Below are positions 24,917 through 32,834 of a DNA stretch of 64,000 nt, one piece after another. Numbering within the stretch: the first letter of the stretch is position 1; each line of letters begins with the position of its first letter. A program made the position numbers and the translations under genes. Origin of the DNA: Fibrobacter succinogenes (GTDB lineage Bacteria; Fibrobacterota; Fibrobacteria; Fibrobacterales; Fibrobacteraceae); contig CACWPM010000017.1 in the NCBI GenBank assembly GCA_902762795.1, positions 1 through 64,000 on the forward strand, given 5' to 3'. The notes under the pieces are model-generated. The model made no database searches and was not told where the DNA came from. It worked only from the letters and a program-made list of their open reading frames with translations.

Positions 24917-25066
24917 TGTCATTGCGCAGAGCGCATGACTGCATCGGCTCGGCAATAGAACTCGTAAGCGGTTCTGCTGCTCTCGCCTCGTGTGTCATTG
25001 CGAGCGAAGCAATCTTTGACCTGTATTTGTCATTCCCGCAAAGGCGGGAATCTCCTTATTTCTGTT
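24917..25066. repeat. cluster of three gtcattgc/gtcattcc-type palindromic repeats
   Basis: Segments starting gtcattgcgcagagcgcatgac, gtcattgcgagcgaagcaatc and gtcattcccgcaaaggcgggaatc follow one another. Each is a short imperfect palindrome of the kind dispersed elsewhere in the window. No coding sequence. Confidence 0.65.
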
Positions 25067-25089
25067 GAATAATCTATATTGCAGTTGAC

Positions 25090-25418
25090 ATAGCCCCATT
25101 CCTCGCGGTTTGGGGCGCGAGTTTAACGTTGAGTTAGCTCTTATTCTCGGAACCGAAAATCTGGTAAATTTTCAAAATATCCAATGAGAATAAGACGAAC
25201 ACTCACGTCCAGCAATGGGCGTGGGTCGTTTGGTCTTTCATTGGATTGGTTTACCAGAGCCACGGTTCCCGAAAGTTCATTCGACGCCACGCTTTTTCTT
25301 TTTTTGCGAACGCGTGGTTGCCGGGCGAGATAAGGGTCATTGAGCTTGCCGAAATGACCGCGGAATTTTGCTTGCAGTTGAATGCACCAGTATAAGGGCT
25401 AGCAAATGAGGCCCTTAT
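25090..25418 (+). ncRNA. candidate structured RNA / hairpin-rich leader before hsdM
   Basis: No reading frame is convincing here, but five hairpins follow in series. They are CTCGCG/CGCGAG (25102-25121); a long three-part stem (GGAACCG 25149-25155 with CGGTTCC 25263-25269, TCTGGTAAA 25160-25168 with TTTACCAGA 25250-25258, ATCCAATGA 25179-25187 with TCATTGGAT 25238-25246, topped by AAGAC/GTCTT and CACG/CGTG); CCACGC/GCGTGG (25287-25317); GGTCATT/AATGACC (25335-25359); and ATAAGGGC/GCCCTTAT (25392-25418) over the hsdM start codon. A competing 9-bp pairing CTTATTCTC/GAGAATAAG (25140-25148 with 25186-25194) would break the long stem. A TATATT box lies at 25074-25079. It matches no class I can name: no tmRNA, RNase P or SRP motifs. 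Confidence 0.5.
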
Positions 25419-26862
25419 GTTTGAGCAGACCTTTAATAATATCGATGACATCCTCTGGAAAGAGGGTGGTTGCAGCAACGAACTGGATTACGTGGAGCAG
25501 ACCTCGTGGGTCCTGTTTCTCAAGTACCTGGACAACCTCGAAGCCGAGCGCGAAGAAGAAGCCGAACTCAAGGGCGAAACCTACGAACGGATTATCGAAA
25601 AGAAGTTCCGCTGGAACACCTGGGCCGCCCCGAAAACAAAGAATGGCGAACCTGACCACGCCAAGGCGCTCACCGGCGATGACCTCACGGACTTCGTGAA
25701 CAACAAGCTGTTCCCTTACCTCAAAAAGTTTAAGGAAACCGCCACCACGCCGCAATCGCTTGAATACAAGATTGGCGAAATCTTCGGTGAACTCCGCAAC
25801 AAGATTACTAGCGGCTACAACCTCCGCGAAATCTTGTGGTATGCCGACGCGCTGAGTTTCCAGAGCAGCGAAGACAAGCACGAAATGAGCCACCTGTACG
25901 AAGACAAAATTCGCAGGATGGGCAACGCAGGCCGTAACGGCGGCGAATACTACACGCCGCGTCCGCTTATCCGCACCATCGTCCGCATCATCGACCCGAA
26001 AATCGGCGAGACCGTGCTCGACCCGGCTTGCGGAAGTGCTGGGTTCCTTTGCGAAGCCTACGCCTACATGAAGCAGAAAGTCAAGAGCGTTGCCGACAGG
26101 GAAACTTTGCAGAAGAAGACCTTCTACGGACAAGAGAAGAAGGGCCTTGCCTACATCATCGGCATCATGAACATGATATTGCACGGCGTGAACGCACCGA
26201 ACATTTTGCACACGAATACCTTGTCCGAAAACATGGCGAACGTGGAACAGAAAATGCGTAAGGACGTCATTATCGCGAACCCGCCCTTCGGTGGCAAGGA
26301 ACGCGCCGAGGTCCAGCAGAATTTCCCCATCAAGACAAGCGAAACTGCCTACCTCTTTATGCAGTATTTTGTCAAGCTGCTCAAGGCGGGCGGCCGCGCG
26401 GGTATCGTCATCAAGAACACCTTCCTTTCGAACACCGACAACGCGTCGGTTATGTTGCGCAAGGAACTCTTGGAAAATTGCGACCTGCACACGATTCTCG
26501 ATTTGCCAAGCGGCGTGTTTACAGGCGCAGGCGTAAAGACCGTGGTGCTCTTCTTCGAAAAGGGTCGCCCCACCGAAAAAATCTGGTACTACCAGCCGGA
26601 CTTTGGCCGCAACCTGGGCAAGACGAACCCGCTCACCGAAGATGACCTTGCGGAATTCGTGAAGTTACAGAAGAAAAAGACCGACAGCGAAAAATCGTGG
26701 ACCATAAACGTCAAGGATTTGAACCCCGAAACATACGACCTCTCGGTGAAAAATCCCAACAAGAAAACCGAAGTCGAACTCCGCGACGCCAAAACCATCA
26801 TCAAGGAAATGCAGAAACTCAACAAGGAAAACGAAAAAATCTTGGAGGCTTTGTTAATATGA
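25417..26862 (+). CDS. hsdM: type I restriction-modification DNA methyltransferase subunit
   Basis: A 481-residue adenine-N6 methyltransferase. An N-terminal helical HsdM domain (residues 1-150) starts MFEQTFNNIDDILWKEGGCSNELDYVEQTSWVLFLKYLDNLE. The SAM loop is VLDPACGSAGFLCEAYAYM and the catalytic NPPF is in VIIANPPFGGKERAEV. With HsdS it methylates the recognition site; with HsdR it forms the restriction complex. The start codon lies in the 3' arm of a perfect 8-bp hairpin, and no good ribosome site is visible, so translation may be structure-dependent. hsdS follows after a 298-bp repeat-filled gap. Confidence 0.93.
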   Translation: MFEQTFNNIDDILWKEGGCSNELDYVEQTSWVLFLKYLDNLEAEREEEAELKGETYERIIEKKFRWNTWAAPKTKNGEPDHAKALTGDDLTDFVNNKLFPYLKKFKETATTPQSLEYKIGEIFGELRNKITSGYNLREILWYADALSFQSSEDKHEMSHLYEDKIRRMGNAGRNGGEYYTPRPLIRTIVRIIDPKIGETVLDPACGSAGFLCEAYAYMKQKVKSVADRETLQKKTFYGQEKKGLAYIIGIMNMILHGVNAPNILHTNTLSENMANVEQKMRKDVIIANPPFGGKERAEVQQNFPIKTSETAYLFMQYFVKLLKAGGRAGIVIKNTFLSNTDNASVMLRKELLENCDLHTILDLPSGVFTGAGVKTVVLFFEKGRPTEKIWYYQPDFGRNLGKTNPLTEDDLAEFVKLQKKKTDSEKSWTINVKDLNPETYDLSVKNPNKKTEVELRDAKTIIKEMQKLNKENEKILEALLI

Positions 26863-27160
26863 TGGGGGAAGTTTCCCCCTCGCTATCCTTCGGCAGTAAG
26901 GCAGAGAAAAGGTCCCTGAGCCTGCCGAAGGGCCGCTACCCCCTCGCCTAGGGGCTCTGCCCCTAAAACCCCGAACCGCAGAGGAAAAACGGTAACGTTA
27001 TTTCGAACAAAGAAAAAAATCTAGAGTAAAAAAGAAAAACGAAATTGATAAAGAATTGTCATTCTGGAGCGAAGCGATAGAATCCAAAGCGTTAAACAAA
27101 GTGTCACCCTGAGCGGAGCCGAAGGCGAAGTCGAATGGGTCTAAGCAACCGGAGAATGTT
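26863..27160. repeat. repeat-filled gap between hsdM and hsdS
   Basis: The palindrome GGGGGAAGTTTCCCCC directly follows the hsdM stop, then ccttcggcag...ctgccgaagg (26887-26927, inverted), AGGGGCTCTGCCCCT (26951-26965) and, at 27058-27145, two gtcat/gtcac...gaagcg...gaat-type repeat copies. No gene is seen. hsdS expression probably needs its own promoter in the AT-rich part around 27000-27050. Confidence 0.55.
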
Positions 27161-28312
27161 ATGAGTAAATGGGAATGGAAGAAACTTGGTGAAGTTTGTG
27201 ATGTGATTGCAGGACAATCGCCTCAAAGTTCTGCATATAATAGTGAAGGTCTTGGTTTAGAATTTCATCAGGGAAAGAAAGCTTTTGGGAAAAGAGTGAT
27301 TCAACCATCTAATGTTTGGACAAAAGAATACTCTAAAATTGCGAAGAAAGGCGATATTCTTATGTCTGTTCGTGCTCCCGTTGGTCCAGTAAATTTTACA
27401 GATAGAGAAATTTGTATTGGTCGCGGTCTTGCAGCCATAAGAAAAACAGGTGCACTAGACGAAAATTTTCTTTTCTATTATTTCATCAATAACGAATCAA
27501 ACATGACTAGTAAAGCTGGCGCAGTTTTTGATTCCATAAATCGGTCTGATATTCAAAAATTTATTATCCCCATTCCACCTCTTTCGGAGCAGAAACGCAT
27601 AGTCAAATTCCTTGACGAAGAATTCTCAAAAATAGACACGCTCAAAACAAACGCCGAAACCAACCTCAAAAATGCCAAAGAACTTTTTGAAGCCTCTCTT
27701 GAAAAAGAACTGAATCCCCGATCACGTCATTCTGAGCGTAGCGAAGAATCCAGTGCAGAATTGCCCTCCGGCTGGGAATGGGTTGCATTAAATAATGTGT
27801 GCAAAAAAATATTTGCAGGTGGAGACAAACCTCAGAATTGTTCAAAGAAATCAAACGAAATTTTATCAGTTCCAGTGTATGCGAATGCAATTGAAAACGA
27901 GGGTTTGTACGGTTATACAGATAAGGCTGTGGTTAAAGAACCCTGCTTGACTATATCGGCAAGAGGAACCATTGGTTTTACGGTAAAGAGAACTGAACCA
28001 TTTGTGCCCATTATTCGTTTGATCGTATTGATTCCGAAAATGGATGTGATTGATTTAGATTATTTCTTTTTTTCTGTAAAACACTTAAAAATTGTTGGCA
28101 ATGGGACTTCTATTCCTCAGCTTACAGTTCCGCTGGTAAAACAATATACAATCCCCCTCCCACCTCTTTCCGTCCAGAAAGAAATCGTCGCACGCCTAGA
28201 CAAACTCTCCGAGAACGTCAAACGCCTCGAAGTAAACTACAAGCAAATCATCGCCGACTGCGACGAACTCAAAAAATCCATCTTGAAGAAAACTTTCGAA
28301 GAGGAATCTTAA
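27161..28312 (+). CDS. hsdS: type I restriction-modification specificity subunit
   Basis: A 383-residue HsdS with two target-recognition domains. TRD1 starts at residue 4 (WEWKKLGEVCDVIAGQSPQSS) and ends in the coiled-coil spacer after IPIPPLSEQKRIVKFLDEEFSKIDTLK. TRD2 starts at about residue 203 (LPSGWEWVALNNVCKKIFAGGDKPQ) and ends with IPLPPLSVQKEIVARLDKLSENVKRLE. These spacers set the distance between the two halves of the DNA target. At residues about 189-198 (SRHSERSEES) a gtcattctgag...gaagaatcc repeat is inserted in frame between spacer and TRD2. TRD1 is AT-rich compared with hsdM, as usual for exchanged recognition domains. AGAATGTT precedes the ATG without a clear ribosome site. Confidence 0.9.
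   Translation: MSKWEWKKLGEVCDVIAGQSPQSSAYNSEGLGLEFHQGKKAFGKRVIQPSNVWTKEYSKIAKKGDILMSVRAPVGPVNFTDREICIGRGLAAIRKTGALDENFLFYYFINNESNMTSKAGAVFDSINRSDIQKFIIPIPPLSEQKRIVKFLDEEFSKIDTLKTNAETNLKNAKELFEASLEKELNPRSRHSERSEESSAELPSGWEWVALNNVCKKIFAGGDKPQNCSKKSNEILSVPVYANAIENEGLYGYTDKAVVKEPCLTISARGTIGFTVKRTEPFVPIIRLIVLIPKMDVIDLDYFFFSVKHLKIVGNGTSIPQLTVPLVKQYTIPLPPLSVQKEIVARLDKLSENVKRLEVNYKQIIADCDELKKSILKKTFEEES
27725..27752. repeat. gtcattctgag-type repeat in frame within hsdS
   Basis: The segment cgtcattctgagcgtagc followed by gaagaatcc is nearly the same as intergenic copies at 27058 and 28327. It encodes the Ser/Arg/Glu-rich link between the first spacer helix and the second recognition domain. Confidence 0.8.
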
Positions 28313-28317
28313 TGAAA

Positions 28318-28408
28318 AAAAGCCCTAGATTCTTCGACTACGAGGCTTTGCCTCTTCGCTCAGAATGACACTTCCCTAACCACTAATCACTAACCACTGC
28401 CCACTAGA
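28318..28408. repeat. hairpin repeat plus cactaac heptad array between hsdS and hsdR
   Basis: First comes agattcttcgactacgaggc with its pairing half cctcttcgctcagaatgac. Then the heptads cctaac, cactaat, cactaac, cactgcc, cactaga run to within 3 bases of the hsdR start codon at 28411. Confidence 0.7.
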
Positions 28409-28410
28409 TT

Positions 28411-30756
28411 ATGAACGAGTCCGATACCAGAAGAAAGAAGATTGACCCCAAGCTGAAAGAAGCCTTGTGGGAAGTGACGCCGGACAGCGCCATTTATACG
28501 GAGCAGTCCGCTTACGAAATCGCGCCGGGTCGAATCGGCCATGCCGAACGCAACCCCAAGAAGATTGACTACCTTCTGGTTTACAAGGGCATCAAAATTG
28601 CCATCGTTGAGGCAAAAAAGGACGAACTTGATGTAAGCGAGGGCGTGCCGCAAGCCAAGGAATATGCGGAACGCATGAACATCCGCTTCACGTATTCTTG
28701 CAATGGCGATAAAATCTGGGCAATCGACATGCAGACGGGTAAGGAAGGCTTTGTCGATGCTTTCCCGACGCCACAGGAACTTTGGAATCGGCTTTATCCT
28801 GAAAACAATCCACTCCGCGACAAACTGAATGCCGTTCCGTTCAACAGGGATGGCGGCAAGTCTCCGCGCTACTATCAGGAAATCGCTGTCAATAACGTCA
28901 TGGAAGCCATCTCCCGAAAGCAAGACCGCGTCTTGCTCACACTTGCAACGGGAACGGGCAAAACCTACATCGCTTTTCAAATCTGCTGGAAAATTTTCAA
29001 GGCGCATTGGAATGTCGATGGAACGGAACGCTTGCCGCGCATCTTGTTCCTTGCCGACCGCAATATTCTCTCGAATCAGGCTCTCAATGATTTCGGACAA
29101 TTTGACGAAAATGCCATGTGTCGCATTACGCCGGAATCTATCGCCAAATCAAAAGGTGTGCCCAAGGGCCCGAGCATCTATTTCAGCATTTTCCAGACGA
29201 TGATGACCTCATTGAATGGAAAATTCGTTTATGAAAATTACCCCGAAGACTTCTTTGACCTTGTCATCATTGACGAATGCCATCGCGGTGCCGCTAACGA
29301 CGAAAGCCGTTGGCGTGATATTTTGGAGTATTTCCAGCGGGCGTATCATTTGGGCCTGACTGCAACACCCAAGAAAAACGAAAATGCCAATACCTATGAA
29401 TATTTCGGAAAGCCTGTTTATGTGTATTCGCTGAAACAGGGAATCGAAGATGGCTTCTTGACGCCTTACCGTGTCCGAATTTCTTCTAGCAATATTGACA
29501 ACTACATCTACGATCCCGAAGACGATGTAGAAAGCGGCGAAATTGACCCGAATAAAATTTATACGGAAACGGATTTTTATCACGGCAATATCAAGATTCG
29601 CGAACGCGATGAGTTTAGAGTAGAAGAATTTCTGAAACAGATTGAACCTGACGAAAAGACGATTGTATTCGGTGCGACGCAGGCCCACGCGGCCATTCTG
29701 CGGGACCTCATCAATCAGCATTCTCGCAAGCCCAACGTGAATTATTGCAAGCGCGTTACCAGTGACGATGGCGACAAGGGCGAAGCCGATTTGAAAACTT
29801 TCCAGGACAATGAAAAACTGTTGCCTACAATTCTTACGACATCGCAAAAACTCTCGACAGGTGTAGATGCCAAGAATGTTCGCAATATCGTGCTGATGCG
29901 TCCTGTGAACAACATCATCGAATTCAAGCAGATTATCGGTCGTGGCACGAGACTTTTCGACGGAAAGTATTTCTTCACGATTTACGATTTTGTGGGAGCG
30001 AGCAGGAACTTTAGCGACCCCGAGTGGGATGGCGAGCCGATTGTGGATACGCCGGAACCGCCCGACGGTGGAAAACCTGATGGAAGCGAAGGTTCTAGTG
30101 GCGGAACACGCAAGCCAAAGCCCTGCAAAATCTGTGGTAATCTCCCGTGTACATGCGACGCAAACATGAAAGAGAAAAAAAGCATTGAAATTAAACTTTC
30201 CGACGGGCATGTTTTGCGATTGCGCGCCCAGTGGGAAGAAAAGTTCATGTTTGATGGCGAACTCATAACGCTCGAACAGTTTATCAAAATCCTCTTCGGC
30301 AAGATTCCGGAGTTCTTTAAGGATAGTAAGGATTTGCGAGCCCGCTGGTCTGACCCCACGACCCGCGAAGCGTTGCTGCAGAACTTGAGCGACAACGGAT
30401 TCAGCAAAGAAAGGCTCCGCCAAGTGCAGGCTCTGACGCAGAACGAAAAATGCGACCTGCTCGATGTATTGGAACTCATCGCCTACAACAAAAGCCCCAT
30501 GGAACGCGCCGAGAGAGTCCGCTTGATGCACGAAGAAATCCTGAACGAAATATCCGAAAAGCAAATCCCCTTCATGGAATTCGTCTTGCAACAGTATGTG
30601 GAAAACGGAGTCGATGAACTATCGCTGAACCAGTTGCCCGAACTTGTCAAACTCAAGTACGGCACCATCAAGGACGCATGCGATAAAATGGGCGTGACCG
30701 GCAAGGATTTGAAGAAACTCTTCACCGATTTCCAGAAGACATTGTATGTAGCGTGA
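28411..30756 (+). CDS. hsdR: type I restriction endonuclease subunit R
   Basis: A 781-residue translocase/nuclease of the EcoEI-like type. The N-terminal nuclease core has KIDYLLVYKGIKIAIVEAKKDEL (E.K motif). The helicase motor has Walker A LATGTGKTYIAFQI, motif II IIDECHRG, GLTATPKK, and motif VI QIIGRGTRLFDGKYFFTIYDF. A Gly/Pro/Ser-rich hinge (PPDGGKPDGSEGSSGG) with a CKICGNLPCTC four-Cys cluster, probably zinc-binding, precedes the C-terminal HsdMS-binding helices. It cleaves unmethylated DNA after ATP-driven translocation. The frame is intact, so the system is likely active. Confidence 0.92.
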   Translation: MNESDTRRKKIDPKLKEALWEVTPDSAIYTEQSAYEIAPGRIGHAERNPKKIDYLLVYKGIKIAIVEAKKDELDVSEGVPQAKEYAERMNIRFTYSCNGDKIWAIDMQTGKEGFVDAFPTPQELWNRLYPENNPLRDKLNAVPFNRDGGKSPRYYQEIAVNNVMEAISRKQDRVLLTLATGTGKTYIAFQICWKIFKAHWNVDGTERLPRILFLADRNILSNQALNDFGQFDENAMCRITPESIAKSKGVPKGPSIYFSIFQTMMTSLNGKFVYENYPEDFFDLVIIDECHRGAANDESRWRDILEYFQRAYHLGLTATPKKNENANTYEYFGKPVYVYSLKQGIEDGFLTPYRVRISSSNIDNYIYDPEDDVESGEIDPNKIYTETDFYHGNIKIRERDEFRVEEFLKQIEPDEKTIVFGATQAHAAILRDLINQHSRKPNVNYCKRVTSDDGDKGEADLKTFQDNEKLLPTILTTSQKLSTGVDAKNVRNIVLMRPVNNIIEFKQIIGRGTRLFDGKYFFTIYDFVGASRNFSDPEWDGEPIVDTPEPPDGGKPDGSEGSSGGTRKPKPCKICGNLPCTCDANMKEKKSIEIKLSDGHVLRLRAQWEEKFMFDGELITLEQFIKILFGKIPEFFKDSKDLRARWSDPTTREALLQNLSDNGFSKERLRQVQALTQNEKCDLLDVLELIAYNKSPMERAERVRLMHEEILNEISEKQIPFMEFVLQQYVENGVDELSLNQLPELVKLKYGTIKDACDKMGVTGKDLKKLFTDFQKTLYVA

Positions 30757-30844
30757 TTCATGCAACTAGCTTGCACAATTTGGGGCTACAGGTGTTTTGC
30801 GATCGAAAAATTCGTCCGCAAATTTTATCGAAATTTATTTTTGC

Positions 30845-30868
30845 AGACCTCTTGACGGAGGTCTTTTT
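30845..30868 (+). terminator. terminator after hsdR
   Basis: The stem AGACCTC/GAGGTCT closes a 6-base loop and ends in TTTTT. It closes the restriction-modification operon. Confidence 0.85.
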
Positions 30869-30964
30869 GTAATTTATATTACTAGTGTTCAAATGAGTAG
30901 TTTGCACTGTTGCTAACAATTAATGCCTCGCTGTTTCAGCTTGTCTGCGGGGAAGGAGTGAAAG

Positions 30965-31888
30965 ATGAAAGAACGCAAGTCTTTCAGAGACTGTATCGTA
31001 AAACCGGGCGAAACGAGCCCGTACGCAAACCTGCTGGTGGATTTAGCCTTCAAAAAGGCCTTTGATCCGGACAAGTCCACTAGCCGAAGTAATCTCATAA
31101 ATCTTTTGAACGACCTTCTAGAACCGCAACTTAAACGGCCTATTAAAAACGTGTGGACTCGTAATGTGGCGAAGAACCTGAGTGGGAGTAAGGCTTCGCG
31201 TACGGCAATTTTTGATTTGCATTGTAAGGACGATGCGGGCAATTTGATTGAAATCGAAGTGCAGATCCGCGAAGTAGACAACTTCATGAAACGCCTTGCA
31301 TTCTATGCGAGCGAAATGGTGGCAAATCAGGCCGAACCCGGTCAGGATTGGGATTACAACATCCAGCCGACTTACGTAATTGCGCTGACGCGTTTCTCGG
31401 TTTTCTTTGATGAACGAGCTGTCCATCGTGGGACTGTAATGGATTTGGAGTGCGGAGAACAGCTTGTAGATACTTACAACTTTACTGCTATTGAACTATC
31501 AAAAGTTCCGTTTTTTATTGAAAAGACATCTAGCGACTTGAGTAAGTGGCTGTTTTTCTTTCGTTTCCTGAATCGGCTCAAGGAACTTCCCGAAGAACTG
31601 GACGAAGGAAAATTCAAAGACTTGACAGAAAGTGCAAAAGTGTCTAATTTCACTAAGAAAGAATTCGAGGTTTATCGAAACATGTACCACAAGGTCTGGG
31701 ATCATAACGCCATGAGGCGTGGCATCTTCAAGGAATTCGCAGATGACATCAACGCGAAAATTGATGGACGTGTCCGTGAAATCGCAACGAATCTGATAAA
31801 GCTTGGTGATTCTGATGAAAAAATAGCCGCAGCCACGGGACTATCTTTAGAAGATATTGTTGTGTTGCGCAGTCAGCTCGAAGCGTAA
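30965..31888 (+). CDS. Rpn-family PD-(D/E)XK nuclease (recombination-promoting/transposase-like)
   Basis: A 307-residue member of the PDDEXK_2 group. The N-terminus reads YANLLVDLAFKKAFDPDKSTSRSNLINLLNDLL. The catalytic segment is TAIFDLHCKDDAGNLIEIEVQIREVDNFMKRLAFYASEM (D...ExQ). The C-terminal part ends in a helix-turn-helix-like IKLGDSDEKIAAATGLSLEDIVVLR. Relatives such as E. coli RpnA are DNA nucleases that raise recombination, though older annotation calls them transposases. A GGAAGGAG site precedes the ATG. The 3' end overlaps the convergent ureohydrolase gene by 16 bp. Whether it belongs functionally with the R-M operon is unknown. Confidence 0.82.
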   Translation: MKERKSFRDCIVKPGETSPYANLLVDLAFKKAFDPDKSTSRSNLINLLNDLLEPQLKRPIKNVWTRNVAKNLSGSKASRTAIFDLHCKDDAGNLIEIEVQIREVDNFMKRLAFYASEMVANQAEPGQDWDYNIQPTYVIALTRFSVFFDERAVHRGTVMDLECGEQLVDTYNFTAIELSKVPFFIEKTSSDLSKWLFFFRFLNRLKELPEELDEGKFKDLTESAKVSNFTKKEFEVYRNMYHKVWDHNAMRRGIFKEFADDINAKIDGRVREIATNLIKLGDSDEKIAAATGLSLEDIVVLRSQLEA

Positions 31889-32784
31889 ATCTTCTGCAAA
31901 AACTCAACAAGTTCTCGATTCAGCTCGCTGTTGAGTGAATCTGCTTCTTGGACGGTGTGGTGTTCGTTGCCTTCAAAATCGTGGGCGCGTTCACCGCAGA
32001 TATCGATGCCGAGAATTTTGCGGCCTGTGATCAGTGCGGTAATGCATTCTTTGAGCGCGTCTAACGTGAGTGAACCTTGATCCCAGTTTGTTGCGGCGTA
32101 AGCGGGGGCGAGAGCGTCTTTATCGATACTGATGTAGAGTGATGCTGGTTCTAGATGACGGCTCCAGGGCTGCCATGACGTTTGGATGGAGTTTGCGATG
32201 CCGTCATTCCGGGTTTGACCCGGAAGCCGGTAGAGTTCACTTTCTTTGATGAATGTGACTTTGTCTAAAATACTTGCTTCATCGGATTGCGAAAGTTCTT
32301 CGCGGACGGTTCCAACGAGTTCGTCTTTTACTCCAATGATGACAGCGTTTTGAATAAACTTATTGTGGTCGAGAACTTCTTTGACCCAACCGCCACAGCT
32401 CAAAATTCCGCCAAAACGGGGTGGTTGCATGTCTGGGTGATGGTCGAATACGATGAGCGTGAACGGTTCTTGGACTCTGTCGGTCCAGAGCTTGCTCATG
32501 TAATGGTAATTGCCGTTATCGAAAAAGTGGATTGCAGGTACGTTTGCGGAATTGCCGCTATTCTCGATAATGCTGTTACTTTCAGTCCTGTTGCGACCTT
32601 CGGCGTTGTCGATCAATTCGTTGATTTCCTTGATGGCGTCATCATCGCAGTAGCAGTCGGTGCCGACGATTTTTGTACAGTCAAGCCAGCGAACGCTCTT
32701 ATTTGTTTCTGCGGCGGCGCGCAGTTCTTGCATAAAGGGTTGTTCGGCATAAACGCCCGTGAAATCTTGAACCGTGATGAACAT
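31873..32784 (-). CDS. ureohydrolase (arginase/agmatinase/formiminoglutamase) family protein
   Basis: A 303-residue protein with the three metal-binding segments of the family: FDHHPDMQPPRFGGIL (DAHxD type), ISIDKDALAPAYA (D.D type, normally SxDxDxxDP) and GIDICGE. The substrate cannot be told because the usual arginase loop (H.D) and agmatinase motifs are diverged. Residues about 195-215 (YRLPGQTRNDGIANSIQ) come from a gtcattccgggtttgacccgg repeat at 32200-32232, so this linker is probably inserted. A further unusual segment is EGRNRTESNSIIENSGNSAN. It follows the radical SAM gene by 50 bp on the same strand. Confidence 0.72.
   Translation of the reverse strand: MFITVQDFTGVYAEQPFMQELRAAAETNKSVRWLDCTKIVGTDCYCDDDAIKEINELIDNAEGRNRTESNSIIENSGNSANVPAIHFFDNGNYHYMSKLWTDRVQEPFTLIVFDHHPDMQPPRFGGILSCGGWVKEVLDHNKFIQNAVIIGVKDELVGTVREELSQSDEASILDKVTFIKESELYRLPGQTRNDGIANSIQTSWQPWSRHLEPASLYISIDKDALAPAYAATNWDQGSLTLDALKECITALITGRKILGIDICGERAHDFEGNEHHTVQEADSLNSELNRELVEFLQKIYASS
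32200..32232. repeat. gtcattccggg-type palindrome in frame within the ureohydrolase gene
   Basis: TTCCGGGT and ACCCGGAA pair around a ttg loop inside cgtcattccggg...cggaagccgg. The same gtcattcc word opens copies at 25029 and 21179. Confidence 0.7.
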
Positions 32785-32834
32785 GGTTTAATAATAGTTA
32801 AAAGATTTGGGAATAATTGATTTAGGGCAGGAAC

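Noticed and set aside
25090-25418. Retron msr/msd RNA
   Set aside because: The long hairpin is suggestive, but no reverse transcriptase gene lies nearby; the adjacent gene is hsdM.
25090-25418. tmRNA, RNase P RNA, 4.5S RNA or 6S RNA
   Set aside because: No tRNA-like ends, no GAAAGTCC/ACAGAA core, no GGAAGCAGC loop. The bubble shape is loosely 6S-like, but nothing diagnostic supports it.
25399-26490. 363-residue open frame on the - strand
   Set aside because: Antisense to hsdM, which carries the NPPF and DPACGSAGF motifs. No ribosome site or family features.
29209-30591. 460-residue open frame on the - strand
   Set aside because: Antisense to hsdR, whose Walker A, DECH and GRGTR motifs are intact on the + strand.
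30965-31888. Transposase of a mobile element
   Set aside because: The protein is of the Rpn/PDDEXK type and there are no flanking terminal inverted repeats or target duplications.
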